Assembly (NCBI GenBank): GCA_026003615.1
Contig: BPHQ01000001.1
Location: forward strand, 496,001-560,000
Direction: 5' to 3'
Source: Bellilinea sp.
GTDB taxonomy: Bacteria > Chloroflexota > Anaerolineae > Anaerolineales > Anaerolineaceae
Length of the DNA: 64,000 nt
Positions 7,780 through 16,714 of the stretch are shown here, in pieces (within the stretch, counting starts at the first letter, position 1; every line of letters starts with the position of its first letter). Under the pieces are notes generated by a model. The model was not told where the DNA came from. It saw only the letters and a list, made by a program, of their open reading frames with translations, and ran no database searches. The translations under genes were made by a program, and so were the position numbers.

Positions 7780-8894
7780 GTATGACAGTAATTCGATGCG
7801 TGGAGTGCGGTCAGCCTTATCCGAATGAAGGTGTGCCATTTCGCTGCCCGGTTTGCGGCGGGGTTTTTGATTATGATGGTGCCCCTCGATTTGACCTGGC
7901 TTTTCTTGAGGATCACCTCCCCGGTTACTGGCGGTATCGGGCTTGTTTTGATTTAGCAGTAGGTGCACCAGTGGTCACCTTGGGGGAGGGAAATACCCCG
8001 CTCCTCTGGGAAGTCCTCTCCGATCAACCGATAGGACTCAAAATGGAGAACCTTAATCCAAGCGGATCCTACAAAGATCGCGGAAGTGCAGTTTTGGTTA
8101 GTCAATTATTGGGTCGGGGGGTGAAGGAAGCGGTTGAGGATTCTTCCGGAAATGCCGGAGCATCGTTTGCAGCATACGCTGCCCGGGCGGGTTTAAAATG
8201 CCGCATTTATGTCCCGGAGAGTGCTTCCGGGCCGAAACGACGCCAAATTGAGATGTACGGGGCTGAATTGATCACTGTGCCCGGCCCACGCTCAGAAGCT
8301 GCCCGAGCTGTCTTGCAGGAAGTGGAGAGGGGGGTAACTTACGCCAGCCATGCTTATCTGCCCTTTGGATTGACGGGGATAGCCACCATCGCTTTTGAGA
8401 TTTGGGAGCAGATGGGTAAAAATGCGCCGAGCAGTTTGGTTGCACCGGTGGGGCATGGTGGTTTATTATTAGGAATTGTGCGGGGATTTTCTGCCTTGAA
8501 AGAAGGGGGCTATATTCAGCACGTGCCATATTATGTGGGTGTGCAGGCGGCTGCCTGCGATCCGGTTGTGCGTGCTTTTCACGGCGGGTTGCGCGAAATG
8601 GAATTTGCCGGGGAAGGGAATACTCTCGCGGAAGGCGTGCGCGTACGCCAGCCAGTAAGGGGCAAGGCATTGATCAAAGAAATTCAGGCCAGCGGTGGTG
8701 AATTTTTAGCAATAGATGAAGAGATGATCTACCAGGCCTATGTGGATCTCGGCGGGCGTGGATATTATGTGGAGCCAACCTCTGCGCTGGTTTGGGCAGC
8801 CGTAAAATTAAAATTGGGAGAATTACCCCAACCCGTAGTTGCCGTATTGAGTGGAAATGGGTTAAAATATTATCCTTCAAACGAAACTCAATGA
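7776..8894 (+). CDS. thrC: Threonine synthase family PLP enzyme
   Basis: 372 aa. Converts O-phosphohomoserine to threonine with pyridoxal phosphate. An N-terminal zinc-ribbon (C8, C11, C24, C27) is followed by the PLP-lysine motif NPSGSYKDRG (K100), the SSGNAGASFAAYAARAG phosphate-binding loop, and glycine-rich VAPVGHGGLLLG. The zinc-ribbon with a short fold-type-II core matches the archaeal/thermophile-type threonine synthase. A related threonine dehydratase-like activity cannot be excluded. It starts inside the ATGA overlap with moaD-moaE, with a second ATG two codons on, so the pathway mix in the operon looks incidental. Confidence 0.85.
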   Translation: MSMTVIRCVECGQPYPNEGVPFRCPVCGGVFDYDGAPRFDLAFLEDHLPGYWRYRACFDLAVGAPVVTLGEGNTPLLWEVLSDQPIGLKMENLNPSGSYKDRGSAVLVSQLLGRGVKEAVEDSSGNAGASFAAYAARAGLKCRIYVPESASGPKRRQIEMYGAELITVPGPRSEAARAVLQEVERGVTYASHAYLPFGLTGIATIAFEIWEQMGKNAPSSLVAPVGHGGLLLGIVRGFSALKEGGYIQHVPYYVGVQAAACDPVVRAFHGGLREMEFAGEGNTLAEGVRVRQPVRGKALIKEIQASGGEFLAIDEEMIYQAYVDLGGRGYYVEPTSALVWAAVKLKLGELPQPVVAVLSGNGLKYYPSNETQ

Positions 8895-8982
8895 ACTAAA
8901 GGAACGCGAGCTACTTGAGCAGAAGGTGGATTTGGTGCCACGGCTGGGTGGCTTGCGCCCCTTGAGTTCCCCGGAGGAATCT

Positions 8983-9702
8983 ATGGAAAATGGTGATCTG
9001 CATTTCGTGCAGGAATCGCCGGAAGAACTGGCCGCCCGTCTTGGGCTGGAATTCAATGATCCGCTCCTTCTTCACCGCTCCTTGACCCATCGTTCCTACC
9101 TCAACGAACATCCAGAAGCATTGGAAGACAACGAGCGGCTGGAATTTTTGGGGGACGCTGTTTTGGATTTTGTGGTTGGGGCATGGCTTTATCACCACTA
9201 CCCTGAAATGCCGGAAGGTGATTTGACCCGAATGCGTTCGGCTCTGGTACATACCGAACAATTAGCCGATTTTGCGCGTCAAATTAAACTGGGCAATGCC
9301 ATGCGGTTGGGAAGAGGCGAATCACAGGCTGGCGGAAGGGATCGTTCGGCGTTGTTGTGTGACACCTTCGAGGCTTTTGTTGGTGCTATCTATCTTGACG
9401 GCGGAATTGAAAAAGTGGAACGGTTTCTCTTTCCATTTTTGGAGAATGCAGCGGAGGACATCCTGATCAATCGGAAAAATGAGGACCCAAAAAGTCTTTT
9501 ACAGGAATGGGCTCAGTCACAAGGTTTTCACGCTCCGCAGTATGTAACTCGGTCAGAACAAGGGCCGGATCATTCCAAACTCTTTGAGGTAGCAGTGGTG
9601 ATCGGCGGGGAGGTTTATGCCGAAGGAGTCGGGCCAAGTAAACAGGCAGCTGCTAAAAATGCAGCCCGTAAAGCGCTCGAAAAATTGGGACTGGTGTTCT
9701 AA
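8983..9702 (+). CDS. rnc: Ribonuclease III
   Basis: 239 aa. Cleaves double-stranded RNA in rRNA and mRNA maturation. The nuclease signature NERLEFLGDAVLD (E51-D58) and the second acidic cluster DTFEAFVGAIYLDGG are intact. A double-stranded RNA-binding domain follows (LLQEWAQSQG ... SKQAAAKNAARKALEKLG). The ATG at 8983 has a GGAGG Shine-Dalgarno sequence 5 nt upstream and is preferred over the GTG at 8926, which would add 19 non-conserved residues. smc follows 35 nt later; rnc-smc adjacency is common in bacteria. Confidence 0.95.
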   Translation: MENGDLHFVQESPEELAARLGLEFNDPLLLHRSLTHRSYLNEHPEALEDNERLEFLGDAVLDFVVGAWLYHHYPEMPEGDLTRMRSALVHTEQLADFARQIKLGNAMRLGRGESQAGGRDRSALLCDTFEAFVGAIYLDGGIEKVERFLFPFLENAAEDILINRKNEDPKSLLQEWAQSQGFHAPQYVTRSEQGPDHSKLFEVAVVIGGEVYAEGVGPSKQAAAKNAARKALEKLGLVF

Positions 9703-9737
9703 GAACCAGTCAAAAAGAAGAAGAAAGCGAATCCCAC

Positions 9738-12700
9738 ATGACCAGCCGATTGAAAACCCTTGAATTACAAGGTTACAAAACTTTTGCCAGCCGGACGGTT
9801 TTTGAGTTTCCCGGGCGAATAACCGCAATTGTTGGGCCGAATGGATCGGGAAAATCCAATATTGCCGATGCGATTCGGTGGGTACTTGGAGAACAATCCT
9901 ACACTCTTTTGCGCGGCCGAAAGACCGAGGATATGATTTTTGCCGGATCTGAATTGCGTCCACGCGCCAGCATGGCCTCAGCGATGATCACCTTCGAAAA
10001 TGAGGATGGCTGGTTGCCGATTGACTACGCCGAGGTTTCCATTGCCCGGCGTGCCTACCGTGATGGTCAAAATGAATACCTGCTTAATGGGCAGCGGGTG
10101 AGATTGAAAGAAATATCCGAAATTCTGGCGCAATCCGGATTAGCGGAACGAACCTACACAATCATTGGTCAGGGTTTAGTGGACGCTGCGCTTTCTCTCC
10201 GCCCGGAGGAACGGCGAAAATTTTTTGAAGAAGCAGCCGGAATTGGTTTGTACCGCTCACGGAAAGAAGAGGCACTCAACCGGCTGGAACAAACCCGTCG
10301 TAATCTGGAACGCGTACAGGACATTCTGGGTGAATTAGAACCGCGTCTCAAGAGTCTCGAAAAACAGGCTGCCCGGGTGATCGAATATGAACGGCTCAAG
10401 GCCGATTTACGCTTACTCTTGCGGGAGTGGTATGGTTACCAGTGGCAGCGTTTGCAAGGCGAGCTGACCCATGCACGGGAAGTGCTGGCCGTTCAGGAAA
10501 ACCGACTTTATCAGGCGCGCCAGCAAAGCCAGCAGGTTGAAAAACGGGTGCAGGAAATTCGTCAGCAAATACAACGCCTGAGAGAAGTGCTGAATAACTG
10601 GCACACCCAATCCGCGGAGATCCATCGGCAACGTGAAGAAATCAATCGCATTTTGGCTGTGTTAGATGAACGCCAACGTTCTCTGACCGAGCAAAAAGCG
10701 ACAACTTACCAGGACCTGACCCGCCTGGAAGAAGAACATTCACAACACCGCAAACGAATGCAGACAATGGAGGAAGAGGTTGCTGCTCATCAGAAAGCAC
10801 TTGCTGAAGCCAAACAGCAAGCGGCAACTGTCCAAAGTGCTTTTTCAAAGAAGAAAGCCGAGAGGGATCAGGTGGAGGGTGAAGCGCGTGAGTTGCGCAA
10901 AACATTGACCCGCCTGGAAACCCGGCAAGTTGAAATTAACGCACGCCAGCGGGAATTGTTCAACCGCCTGGACCGATTAAACAGCGAAGCAAGCCGAATT
11001 GCGGAACAGATACCTCAGCTGACTGTTGCGCTTAGCCAATCCGATGCCGAACTCAAAAGTGTTCAAAACTCACTGGAAGCTCTTGCAAACCGGCGGCAGC
11101 AAATTGAAGAAAACCTTCTGAATCTGCAGAAGAAACAACGACAGCTGGAAGAAGACCGTAACCAGTTGCATGAATACGTTAATTCAGTCCGGGCCGAGTT
11201 AGCCCGAAAACAGGCCGAACGTAAAGTGCTGGAACAAGCAGAGAAAAATCTCAGCGGATTAGGGCAGGGAGTCAAGCTGGTCATGACAGCGGCAGAACAG
11301 GGCAAAATCAGCGGTGAAATTTACCCGGTTTCCCGCCTGATCGAGGTGCCGGAGGAACTGGCGACCGCTTTTGCGGCTGTCCTCGGCGACCATTTAGATG
11401 GGCTGATTGTGGACGATGATCTGGAGCCGGAGAAAGTCTTTCAAATTTTAGAAAACGCCGAAAACGGGCGGGCGGTATTGTTTCCGCTGAGGTGGTTGAG
11501 AGGCGAAGAACATTATCCCGCACCGCTGGAAGACAACATCATTGGAAATGCTGTCGAACTGGTTTCGTATCCATCGCGGATGACCAAACTGGTAAAGTGG
11601 TTGTTGGGTAAAGTTTGGATTGTTCGTGACCGAAACACGGCTCGTCGTTTAGCCCCACACCATCCATCTGATTTACGCATTGTTACACTGAGAGGGGAGG
11701 TGTTTTTTGGCAGTGGTGAAGTGCGCGCCGGAAAGGAAAACCGGGCTGAAATCATCTCCCGCCCACGCCAATTGAAAGAGTTGGGCGAGGCAATTGACGA
11801 TCTGAAACAACGTATGGCTGTGGGCGAGGCGAATCTGGTGGACAATCAAAAACAACGGGAAGCGCTGGAGCAGCAGCGGCGAGTCATCGAGAGAGAACTG
11901 GAAGAAACACGAGAGGTGGAAAAACAACAACAACGCGATTTGCAAAAAATTTCCATTCAGTCAGAACAGTACCGCCAAAAATTGAACTGGCAACAAGGAC
12001 AACAGGAGCAGATTTCTCAACAAATTCACAGCAGCCAGAAAGAATTGAAAGACCTGACAGAACAAATTGAGGAACTGAAGGGAAAATCCCAGCAGGTGGA
12101 AGCCGATTTAAGGGAAAAACAGCGATTGTTGAACAATCTTGTCCTGGATGATCTTCAAGCACAAGTAATTCATTGGAGTACGCAGGTGAGTGTCTTGGAA
12201 CGTGCCTTACAAGATGCTCAGCGACGAATGAAGGATTTTCAGCAGGCGATTGATCAGAACCTTCAGCAACAACAATCTTACCGGGAACGGTTGAACCAAC
12301 TGGAGCGGCTTTCCGCGGAACTGGAGGAGGATAAAAACAAACGTAAGGCAGAAGCCGTGCAATTGAATCAAACCATTGAAGAGCTGCAATCCAAAATTCA
12401 ACCTGCAGAAGAAGAACTGAGATTGCTGGAAAATCATTATGAGGAGTTACAAAAGGACTTGAGCGCTGCCCAGCAGAATGCCGCAGTTGTCGAGCGACAT
12501 GCCACCCAGGCGCAACTGGAATTTGGGCGATTGCGTGAAAACCTGGAAGCCTTACGGAGGCGGATTGAAGAGGATTTTGGTTTGGTAGCCTTTGAATACC
12601 AGAACGAAGTTTCCGGTCCGACTCCACTGCCTTTGGAAGGGATGGTCGAACAGTTACCGGTCGTCAAGGAAATTCCACCTGATTTGGAGGAGAATATCAA

Positions 12701-13343
12701 CCGTCAGCGCAGCCAGTTGCGGCGAATGGGAGCCATCAACCCCGATGCTCATGCTGAATATGTGTCTGTAAAAGAACGCTATGAATTTCTTGTCCAACAG
12801 GTTGCGGACTTAAAGAAGGCTGACCAGGACTTGCGGGAGATTATTGCGGAACTGGATGGATTAATGAAGACCGAGTTCCGCAAGACGTTTGATGCGGTAG
12901 CCATAGAATTCAAGGAAAATTTTGCTCGATTGTTTGGCGGTGGTTCGGCTCGATTGATATTGGAAAACGAAGAAAATCCCACGGAGGGAGGCATTGACAT
13001 TGAAGCACGATTACCTGGCAGACGGGAGCAGGGGTTATCTCTGCTTTCCGGCGGGGAACGCAGCCTGACAGCTGTTGCATTGATTTTCTCTCTCTTGAAG
13101 GTTTCGCCCACTCCATTCTGTGTGTTGGATGAAGTTGATGCGATGCTGGATGAAGCCAATGTAGGGCGTTTTTGTGAACTTCTTCAAGAGTTGAGTCACA
13201 ATACTCAATTCATTGTGATCACTCACAATCGCAACACGGTTCAGGTGGCGGATGTGATTTATGGCGTAACCATGGGGAAAGACACCGCCAGTCAGGTCAT
13301 CTCCTTGCGGTTAGATGAGGTCAGTGAAGAGATGGTGCGCTAG
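9738..13343 (+). CDS. smc: Chromosome segregation ATPase SMC
   Basis: 1201 aa, full length. Walker A GPNGSGKS (33-40) lies in the N-terminal head, followed by about 300 residues of coiled coil and a hinge at roughly 530-650 (PEELATAFAAVLGDHLDGLI). A returning coiled coil leads to the C-terminal head with signature LLSGGERSLTAVALIF and Walker B CVLDEVDAMLD. It forms the condensin core with ScpA (5667-6491) and ScpB (not in window). No strong Shine-Dalgarno sequence precedes the ATG; translation may depend on reinitiation from rnc 35 nt upstream. A bidirectional terminator follows. Confidence 0.97.
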   Translation: MTSRLKTLELQGYKTFASRTVFEFPGRITAIVGPNGSGKSNIADAIRWVLGEQSYTLLRGRKTEDMIFAGSELRPRASMASAMITFENEDGWLPIDYAEVSIARRAYRDGQNEYLLNGQRVRLKEISEILAQSGLAERTYTIIGQGLVDAALSLRPEERRKFFEEAAGIGLYRSRKEEALNRLEQTRRNLERVQDILGELEPRLKSLEKQAARVIEYERLKADLRLLLREWYGYQWQRLQGELTHAREVLAVQENRLYQARQQSQQVEKRVQEIRQQIQRLREVLNNWHTQSAEIHRQREEINRILAVLDERQRSLTEQKATTYQDLTRLEEEHSQHRKRMQTMEEEVAAHQKALAEAKQQAATVQSAFSKKKAERDQVEGEARELRKTLTRLETRQVEINARQRELFNRLDRLNSEASRIAEQIPQLTVALSQSDAELKSVQNSLEALANRRQQIEENLLNLQKKQRQLEEDRNQLHEYVNSVRAELARKQAERKVLEQAEKNLSGLGQGVKLVMTAAEQGKISGEIYPVSRLIEVPEELATAFAAVLGDHLDGLIVDDDLEPEKVFQILENAENGRAVLFPLRWLRGEEHYPAPLEDNIIGNAVELVSYPSRMTKLVKWLLGKVWIVRDRNTARRLAPHHPSDLRIVTLRGEVFFGSGEVRAGKENRAEIISRPRQLKELGEAIDDLKQRMAVGEANLVDNQKQREALEQQRRVIERELEETREVEKQQQRDLQKISIQSEQYRQKLNWQQGQQEQISQQIHSSQKELKDLTEQIEELKGKSQQVEADLREKQRLLNNLVLDDLQAQVIHWSTQVSVLERALQDAQRRMKDFQQAIDQNLQQQQSYRERLNQLERLSAELEEDKNKRKAEAVQLNQTIEELQSKIQPAEEELRLLENHYEELQKDLSAAQQNAAVVERHATQAQLEFGRLRENLEALRRRIEEDFGLVAFEYQNEVSGPTPLPLEGMVEQLPVVKEIPPDLEENINRQRSQLRRMGAINPDAHAEYVSVKERYEFLVQQVADLKKADQDLREIIAELDGLMKTEFRKTFDAVAIEFKENFARLFGGGSARLILENEENPTEGGIDIEARLPGRREQGLSLLSGGERSLTAVALIFSLLKVSPTPFCVLDEVDAMLDEANVGRFCELLQELSHNTQFIVITHNRNTVQVADVIYGVTMGKDTASQVISLRLDEVSEEMVR

Positions 13344-13381
13344 AAAAAGAAAACCGGGGGTAATCCCCGGTCTTCTTTTTC
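13341..13381. terminator. Bidirectional intrinsic terminator between smc and the PpiC gene
   Basis: Stem ACCGGGG (13353-13359) pairs with CCCCGGT (13365-13371) over a 5-nt loop. An A-rich tract lies on the left and a T-rich tract on the right, so it can stop both the plus-strand smc transcript and the convergent minus-strand transcript. Confidence 0.85.
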
Positions 13382-13400
13382 TCGTGGAAAAAGGCAGGGA

Positions 13401-14705
13401 TCAGAATCCCAAACCGGGTGGAAGGGTTGGCACGGTTGGTACTTTATTGACCCAGTTCTCGTTTCGTTCAATCTTCAGGCTGGCTTTGGTTTCCTCCAAC
13501 CAGGAGTCAAATTTCTGCTGCTTGAGGGTATTGAGGCGGTTCTCGCTGATCGGCCGACGTTCCTTTCCCAACAGCTGGATGATGTGATATCCAAATTGAG
13601 TTTGTACCGGCTCGCTGATTTGTCCGATTTCGGTCATGGAAAATACGGCATCTTCAAACTCGCTGACCATTTGCCCGCGCTCGAACCAGCCTAAATCTCC
13701 ACCGCTGTCCTTGTTTGATGTGTCGGTTGAGAATTGAGCCGCAAGTTGTGCGAAATCGGCGCCGTTTTTGAGCGCTTCGACCACCACAGCGGCTTCTTCG
13801 GGAGTGGCGACCAGGATATGACGTGCCCACACCCAATCATCTTCAGTCGGGATATCTTTGGTAATGGCATCAAAGACCTTTTGATACAACAGGGATGAGC
13901 GCACAATCTCTCGGAAAGTCTTTTCATCAATTTGGGCTTCAGTTTTCAGAGTGGTCAGGTAATTTTCTAAACCGGATTTGAAACCTTCCTCGGTCATTGG
14001 AGTGGGCGTGGGGAAGGGTGTGCTGGTCGGTCCGGCTGTGGCGGTTGCTTCAGGTGTTTCGGTTGGTGCTTCGGTAGTTTCGGGTGATTGAGTGGGAGTG
14101 GGTGCCTCGGTGGGGGTAGCGGTGTATGGCGCCAGGGTTAACTGCTGAGGTGAATAAGTGGCCGTGCTGAATGGCGGAGCGGTTGGGGCTATGGTCGGTG
14201 TGCCGGCCGGGAAGTAACCAAAAGCTTCTTGAAATGCCTGTTCCACCTCTTCATCCGTTACCGTGATTCCTAATTTTTGGGCTTCCCGCCGGATGATAGC
14301 CTCATTGATCAACTCATCAATAACCTGATTGCCTAATTGAGTTGGATCATTGAGTTTGGACACATTTAACTGAATTTGAGAGGAGAAGTAATTGGCTGAA
14401 TTAGGGTCGGATTGAAAGAGCTGCTGATACTGGGCTAATTGGATGGTGTTTTGGATGAGTTGAAAACGATCAAAACGAGCGCGGTTTTGAAATTGCTCCA
14501 GGGTGATTTTTTCTCCGTCCACTGTGGCCACGGGACGCATATTTTGCAGGTAGAGGGTGTCTAACAACCCATAACCCAGAATCAAAACCACTGCAACGGC
14601 AATGACAATCGTTGCGATCAACACAATGCGGCGTTGCTGCCGTTCTTTTTCAACCCGGCTTTGTTGTTTGCGGGAAACTACAGCAGGTCGGGGTGTTTTA
14701 GCCAT
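13401..14705 (-). CDS. Membrane-anchored PpiC-type peptidyl-prolyl isomerase (SurA/PrsA-like foldase)
   Basis: 434 aa. A basic N-terminus is followed by one transmembrane helix (about residues 26-49), so the bulk is extracytoplasmic. A SurA-like N-terminal segment (VDGEKITLEQFQNRARFDRF) is followed by a parvulin/rotamase domain (about 290-390: WARHILVATPEEA, GGDLGWFERGQMVSEFEDAVFS, QFGYHIIQLLG). Between them sits a Thr/Pro/Glu-rich low-complexity insert of roughly 75 residues (about 165-240), typical of Chloroflexota exported proteins. It presumably assists folding of exported proteins. A Shine-Dalgarno-like AGGAAAGG precedes the ATG. It has its own transcription unit beyond the rpsR terminator. 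Confidence 0.9.
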   Translation of the reverse strand: MAKTPRPAVVSRKQQSRVEKERQQRRIVLIATIVIAVAVVLILGYGLLDTLYLQNMRPVATVDGEKITLEQFQNRARFDRFQLIQNTIQLAQYQQLFQSDPNSANYFSSQIQLNVSKLNDPTQLGNQVIDELINEAIIRREAQKLGITVTDEEVEQAFQEAFGYFPAGTPTIAPTAPPFSTATYSPQQLTLAPYTATPTEAPTPTQSPETTEAPTETPEATATAGPTSTPFPTPTPMTEEGFKSGLENYLTTLKTEAQIDEKTFREIVRSSLLYQKVFDAITKDIPTEDDWVWARHILVATPEEAAVVVEALKNGADFAQLAAQFSTDTSNKDSGGDLGWFERGQMVSEFEDAVFSMTEIGQISEPVQTQFGYHIIQLLGKERRPISENRLNTLKQQKFDSWLEETKASLKIERNENWVNKVPTVPTLPPGLGF

Positions 14706-14731
14706 CTGAAAAACCTTTCCTAATCAAAAAA

Positions 14732-14768
14732 TAGAAAAGGGCATTGGGCGTGTTTTTGCCCATGCCCT
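14732..14768 (-). terminator. Intrinsic terminator of the rpsF-ssb-rpsR operon
   Basis: On the minus strand AGGGCAT-GGGC pairs with GCCC-(A)-ATGCCCT (one bulged base), followed by a T-rich run. It lies 25 nt downstream of the rpsR stop. Confidence 0.8.
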
Positions 14769-14792
14769 ATGAATGTGCCAGCGGAATAAGAA

Positions 14793-15077
14793 CTAACGGA
14801 TTGCCTCACTCCAATCTTCGGCAACAAAGGGGAGCAGGGCAAGGTGACGGGCACGTTTGATTTCGCGTGCCAGGGCCCGCTGATGTCGTGCGCAGGTACC
14901 GGTTTGACGTCGAGGTCGGATTTTGCCTTCCTCGGTGATGTACCGGCGTAAAAGGTCCACATTTTTGTAATCAATTGCCAGATCTTTATCAGCGCAGAAC
15001 TGACAAATTTTGGGCCGGGCGACAAATCGCCGCGGACCGACAACCTGTTCGTTCTCGCCTGGAATTTGGTCGGTCAT
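14793..15077 (-). CDS. rpsR: 30S ribosomal protein S18
   Basis: 94 aa. Small-subunit protein that pairs with S6 on the 30S platform. The core is typical: Cys-rich start [18 protein letters not shown], then [42 protein letters not shown] (two adjoining family blocks). Zn-type cysteines (C-x2-C plus one more) are kept. A clear AGGAG lies 9 nt before the ATG. Last gene of rpsF-ssb-rpsR, 12 nt after ssb. Confidence 0.97.
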   Translation of the reverse strand: MTDQIPGENEQVVGPRRFVARPKICQFCADKDLAIDYKNVDLLRRYITEEGKIRPRRQTGTCARHQRALAREIKRARHLALLPFVAEDWSEAIR

Positions 15078-15089
15078 ACTATCTTACTC

Positions 15090-15503
15090 CTAGAACGGAT
15101 ATTCGTCTTCAAGTTCTTCTTCCTCGCTTTCTTCAAGCGAGGGAGAGGTTTGGGGTTGGGCATTATCACGGCGGTCACCAAGAATCATCATTTCGCTGGC
15201 GACAATTTCAACGGAAGTGTGTTTGACTCCTTCCGAATCTTCCCACCGGCGGGTTTGAAGCCGTCCTTCCACATAGACTTGCTGTCCTTTGGTCAGGTAT
15301 TGTTTACAAATCTCTGCCAGATTACCCCACGTTACCACATTGAACCATTCGGTTTCTGTGTGCCGTTCACCATCTGCCGTATTCCAGGTACGGCTTGTCG
15401 CCACACTGAAGGTGGTAACCGGTCTACCGGAAGGTGTATAACGCATTTCCGGATCGCGTCCCAAATGGCCGATGATCATGACTTTGTTAAGACCGCGGCT
15501 CAT
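15090..15503 (-). CDS. ssb: Single-stranded DNA-binding protein
   Basis: 137 aa. OB-fold SSB (MSRGLNKVMIIGHLGRDPEMRYTPSG; WFNVVTWGNLAEICKQYLTKGQQVYVEGRLQTRRW read as two blocks) that coats single-stranded DNA in replication and repair. The acidic C-tail ends DEYPF, the partner-docking tip that recruits proteins such as RecJ. GGGAG lies 6 nt before the ATG. Middle gene of the classic rpsF-ssb-rpsR operon. Confidence 0.97.
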   Translation of the reverse strand: MSRGLNKVMIIGHLGRDPEMRYTPSGRPVTTFSVATSRTWNTADGERHTETEWFNVVTWGNLAEICKQYLTKGQQVYVEGRLQTRRWEDSEGVKHTSVEIVASEMMILGDRRDNAQPQTSPSLEESEEEELEDEYPF

Positions 15504-15533
15504 GATATACTCCCGAAAATAAGATTCCGTATG

Positions 15534-15818
15534 TCAATCGCGGTTGACGATTAAAAAGCGCATTACCTGTTCCTGAAAGCGCAAGTTGCGTTCCAGCTCA
15601 TTGCTGAAAGCAGGCGGCATGTTCATGTCAAACAAAATGTACTGGCCTTCGCGGCGTTTGTTAATCGGGTATGCTAAACGCCGTTTTCCCCAGCGATCAA
15701 TTTTGCTGACAGTTCCGCCGGCTTCCGTGATCCAACCTTTGACCTTTTCAACCAGTCCGTCAACGGCTGTGTCGTCCAGTTCCGGTTGGAGGATGAAAAC
15801 CAACTCGTAGCTGCGCAT
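15534..15818 (-). CDS. rpsF: 30S ribosomal protein S6
   Basis: 94 aa, complete S6 fold (MRSYELVFILQPELDD; RWGKRRLAYPINKRREGQY; ERNLRFQEQVMRFLIV). Small-subunit protein that forms a heterodimer with S18. A strong GGAGGAA Shine-Dalgarno sequence precedes the ATG, and a GC-rich hairpin lies further up the leader. First gene of rpsF-ssb-rpsR. Confidence 0.97.
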   Translation of the reverse strand: MRSYELVFILQPELDDTAVDGLVEKVKGWITEAGGTVSKIDRWGKRRLAYPINKRREGQYILFDMNMPPAFSNELERNLRFQEQVMRFLIVNRD

Positions 15819-15848
15819 AAAGGGATTCCTCCTTTCCTTGGGATTGCC

Positions 15849-15876
15849 CTTTGTTCCCGCCGCAGGCGGGTCAAAG
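15849..15876 (-). promoter_or_regulatory. Hairpin in the rpsF leader, candidate autoregulatory site
   Basis: Arms CTTTG+CCCGCC and GGCGGG+CAAAG pair around a 3-nt loop, with a small internal asymmetry (TT opposite T). It lies 30 nt before the rpsF ATG, just ahead of its Shine-Dalgarno sequence. In several bacteria S6:S18 binds its own leader RNA; whether this hairpin is that element is not shown. Confidence 0.45.
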
Positions 15877-16001
15877 AGCGGAAAGCAATGTTGTAGTTCT
15901 GTGTTGCCAGCCGATGTAGTTTACTACAAAACCGCCTTTTTGGGTAGACATGATTTCTTAACGATCCTAATTTTGCCGAAAACGATAAATTTCTGATAAA
16001 G

Positions 16002-16007
16002 TATACT
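16002..16007 (+). promoter_or_regulatory. Candidate -10 box TATACT
   Basis: Lies 26 nt before the ATG at 16034, with a GGAGG Shine-Dalgarno sequence between. No good -35 found. A separate 14-bp inverted repeat (TGTAGT-TT-ACTACA, 15915-15928) sits in the same divergent gap of 215 nt and might be an operator. Confidence 0.4.
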
Positions 16008-16033
16008 CATAATTCATCAACCGGAGGTTATTC

Positions 16034-16714
16034 ATGAAAGTAGAAATTTTATTCCGCCCGTCTTATTCAATTGCCAAGGTGCTTCTCGATCCCAACGAAG
16101 GTATCATCGCTGAGAGCGGCGCAATGGTGGGTATGTCTAACGATGTTCAAGTGGAAACCAAAATGCGCGGCGGTTTGCTGCAGTCTCTGGCGCGATCGGT
16201 TTTGGGCGGCGAGTCTTTTTTTGTCAACACCTATCGGGCTTCTGCCCGCGGCGGTGAACTTTTGCTTGCCCCGACTTTACCGGGGGATGTGTTCACGACG
16301 GAATTGAGCGGAGAGACTTACCTCGTTCAATCCGGTTCTTTCCTGGCTTCCTCGGAAGGGGTGGTGACGGATACAAAATGGTCTGGAGCACGTACTTTCT
16401 TCGGCGGTGAAGGGCTGATTATGTTGCGTTGTAGCGGGGCGGGTACTTTAATCTTATCCAGTTATGGCGCTATTCACGAATTATCACTGGCCGCTGGTGA
16501 AACCTACACGGTGGATACCGGTCATTTGGTGGCGTTCAGCGAGAAAGTGGGCTTTAAGGTGCGACCAATCGGCGGGCTCAAGGCCACTGTATTGGGTGGT
16601 GAAGGGTTGGTGGTTGACCTGACCGGGCCGGGACGGGTTTTACTTCAAACTCGGAGCGAAGGAGCCTTTCTCAACTGGCTGCTCCCCAAAATCCCCAAAC
16701 GCTCCAGCGATTAG
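16034..16714 (+). CDS. AIM24/TIGR00266-family protein
   Basis: 226 aa, all-beta, no signal peptide. The family pattern is clear: SGAMVGMSNDVQVETKMRGGLL, a GESFFVNTY strand, repeated Gly-rich turns, SGSFLASSEGVVTDTKW and GGEGLIMLRCSG ... GGEGLVVDLTGPG. The family is widespread in bacteria and in fungal mitochondria, but its molecular function is not settled; some members are annotated as transcriptional regulators without proof. The ATG has a good GGAGG Shine-Dalgarno sequence. Its stop overlaps the recJ stop by 3-4 nt in convergent orientation, leaving no room for a terminator between them. Confidence 0.85.
   Translation: MKVEILFRPSYSIAKVLLDPNEGIIAESGAMVGMSNDVQVETKMRGGLLQSLARSVLGGESFFVNTYRASARGGELLLAPTLPGDVFTTELSGETYLVQSGSFLASSEGVVTDTKWSGARTFFGGEGLIMLRCSGAGTLILSSYGAIHELSLAAGETYTVDTGHLVAFSEKVGFKVRPIGGLKATVLGGEGLVVDLTGPGRVLLQTRSEGAFLNWLLPKIPKRSSD

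Noticed and set aside
7360-7968. 202-residue minus-strand frame across moaE and thrC
   Set aside because: Shadow of two well-supported genes on the plus strand.
11884-12627. 247-residue minus-strand frame inside smc
   Set aside because: Antisense to the SMC coiled-coil region; composition is that of a complementary-strand shadow and no ribosome site is present.
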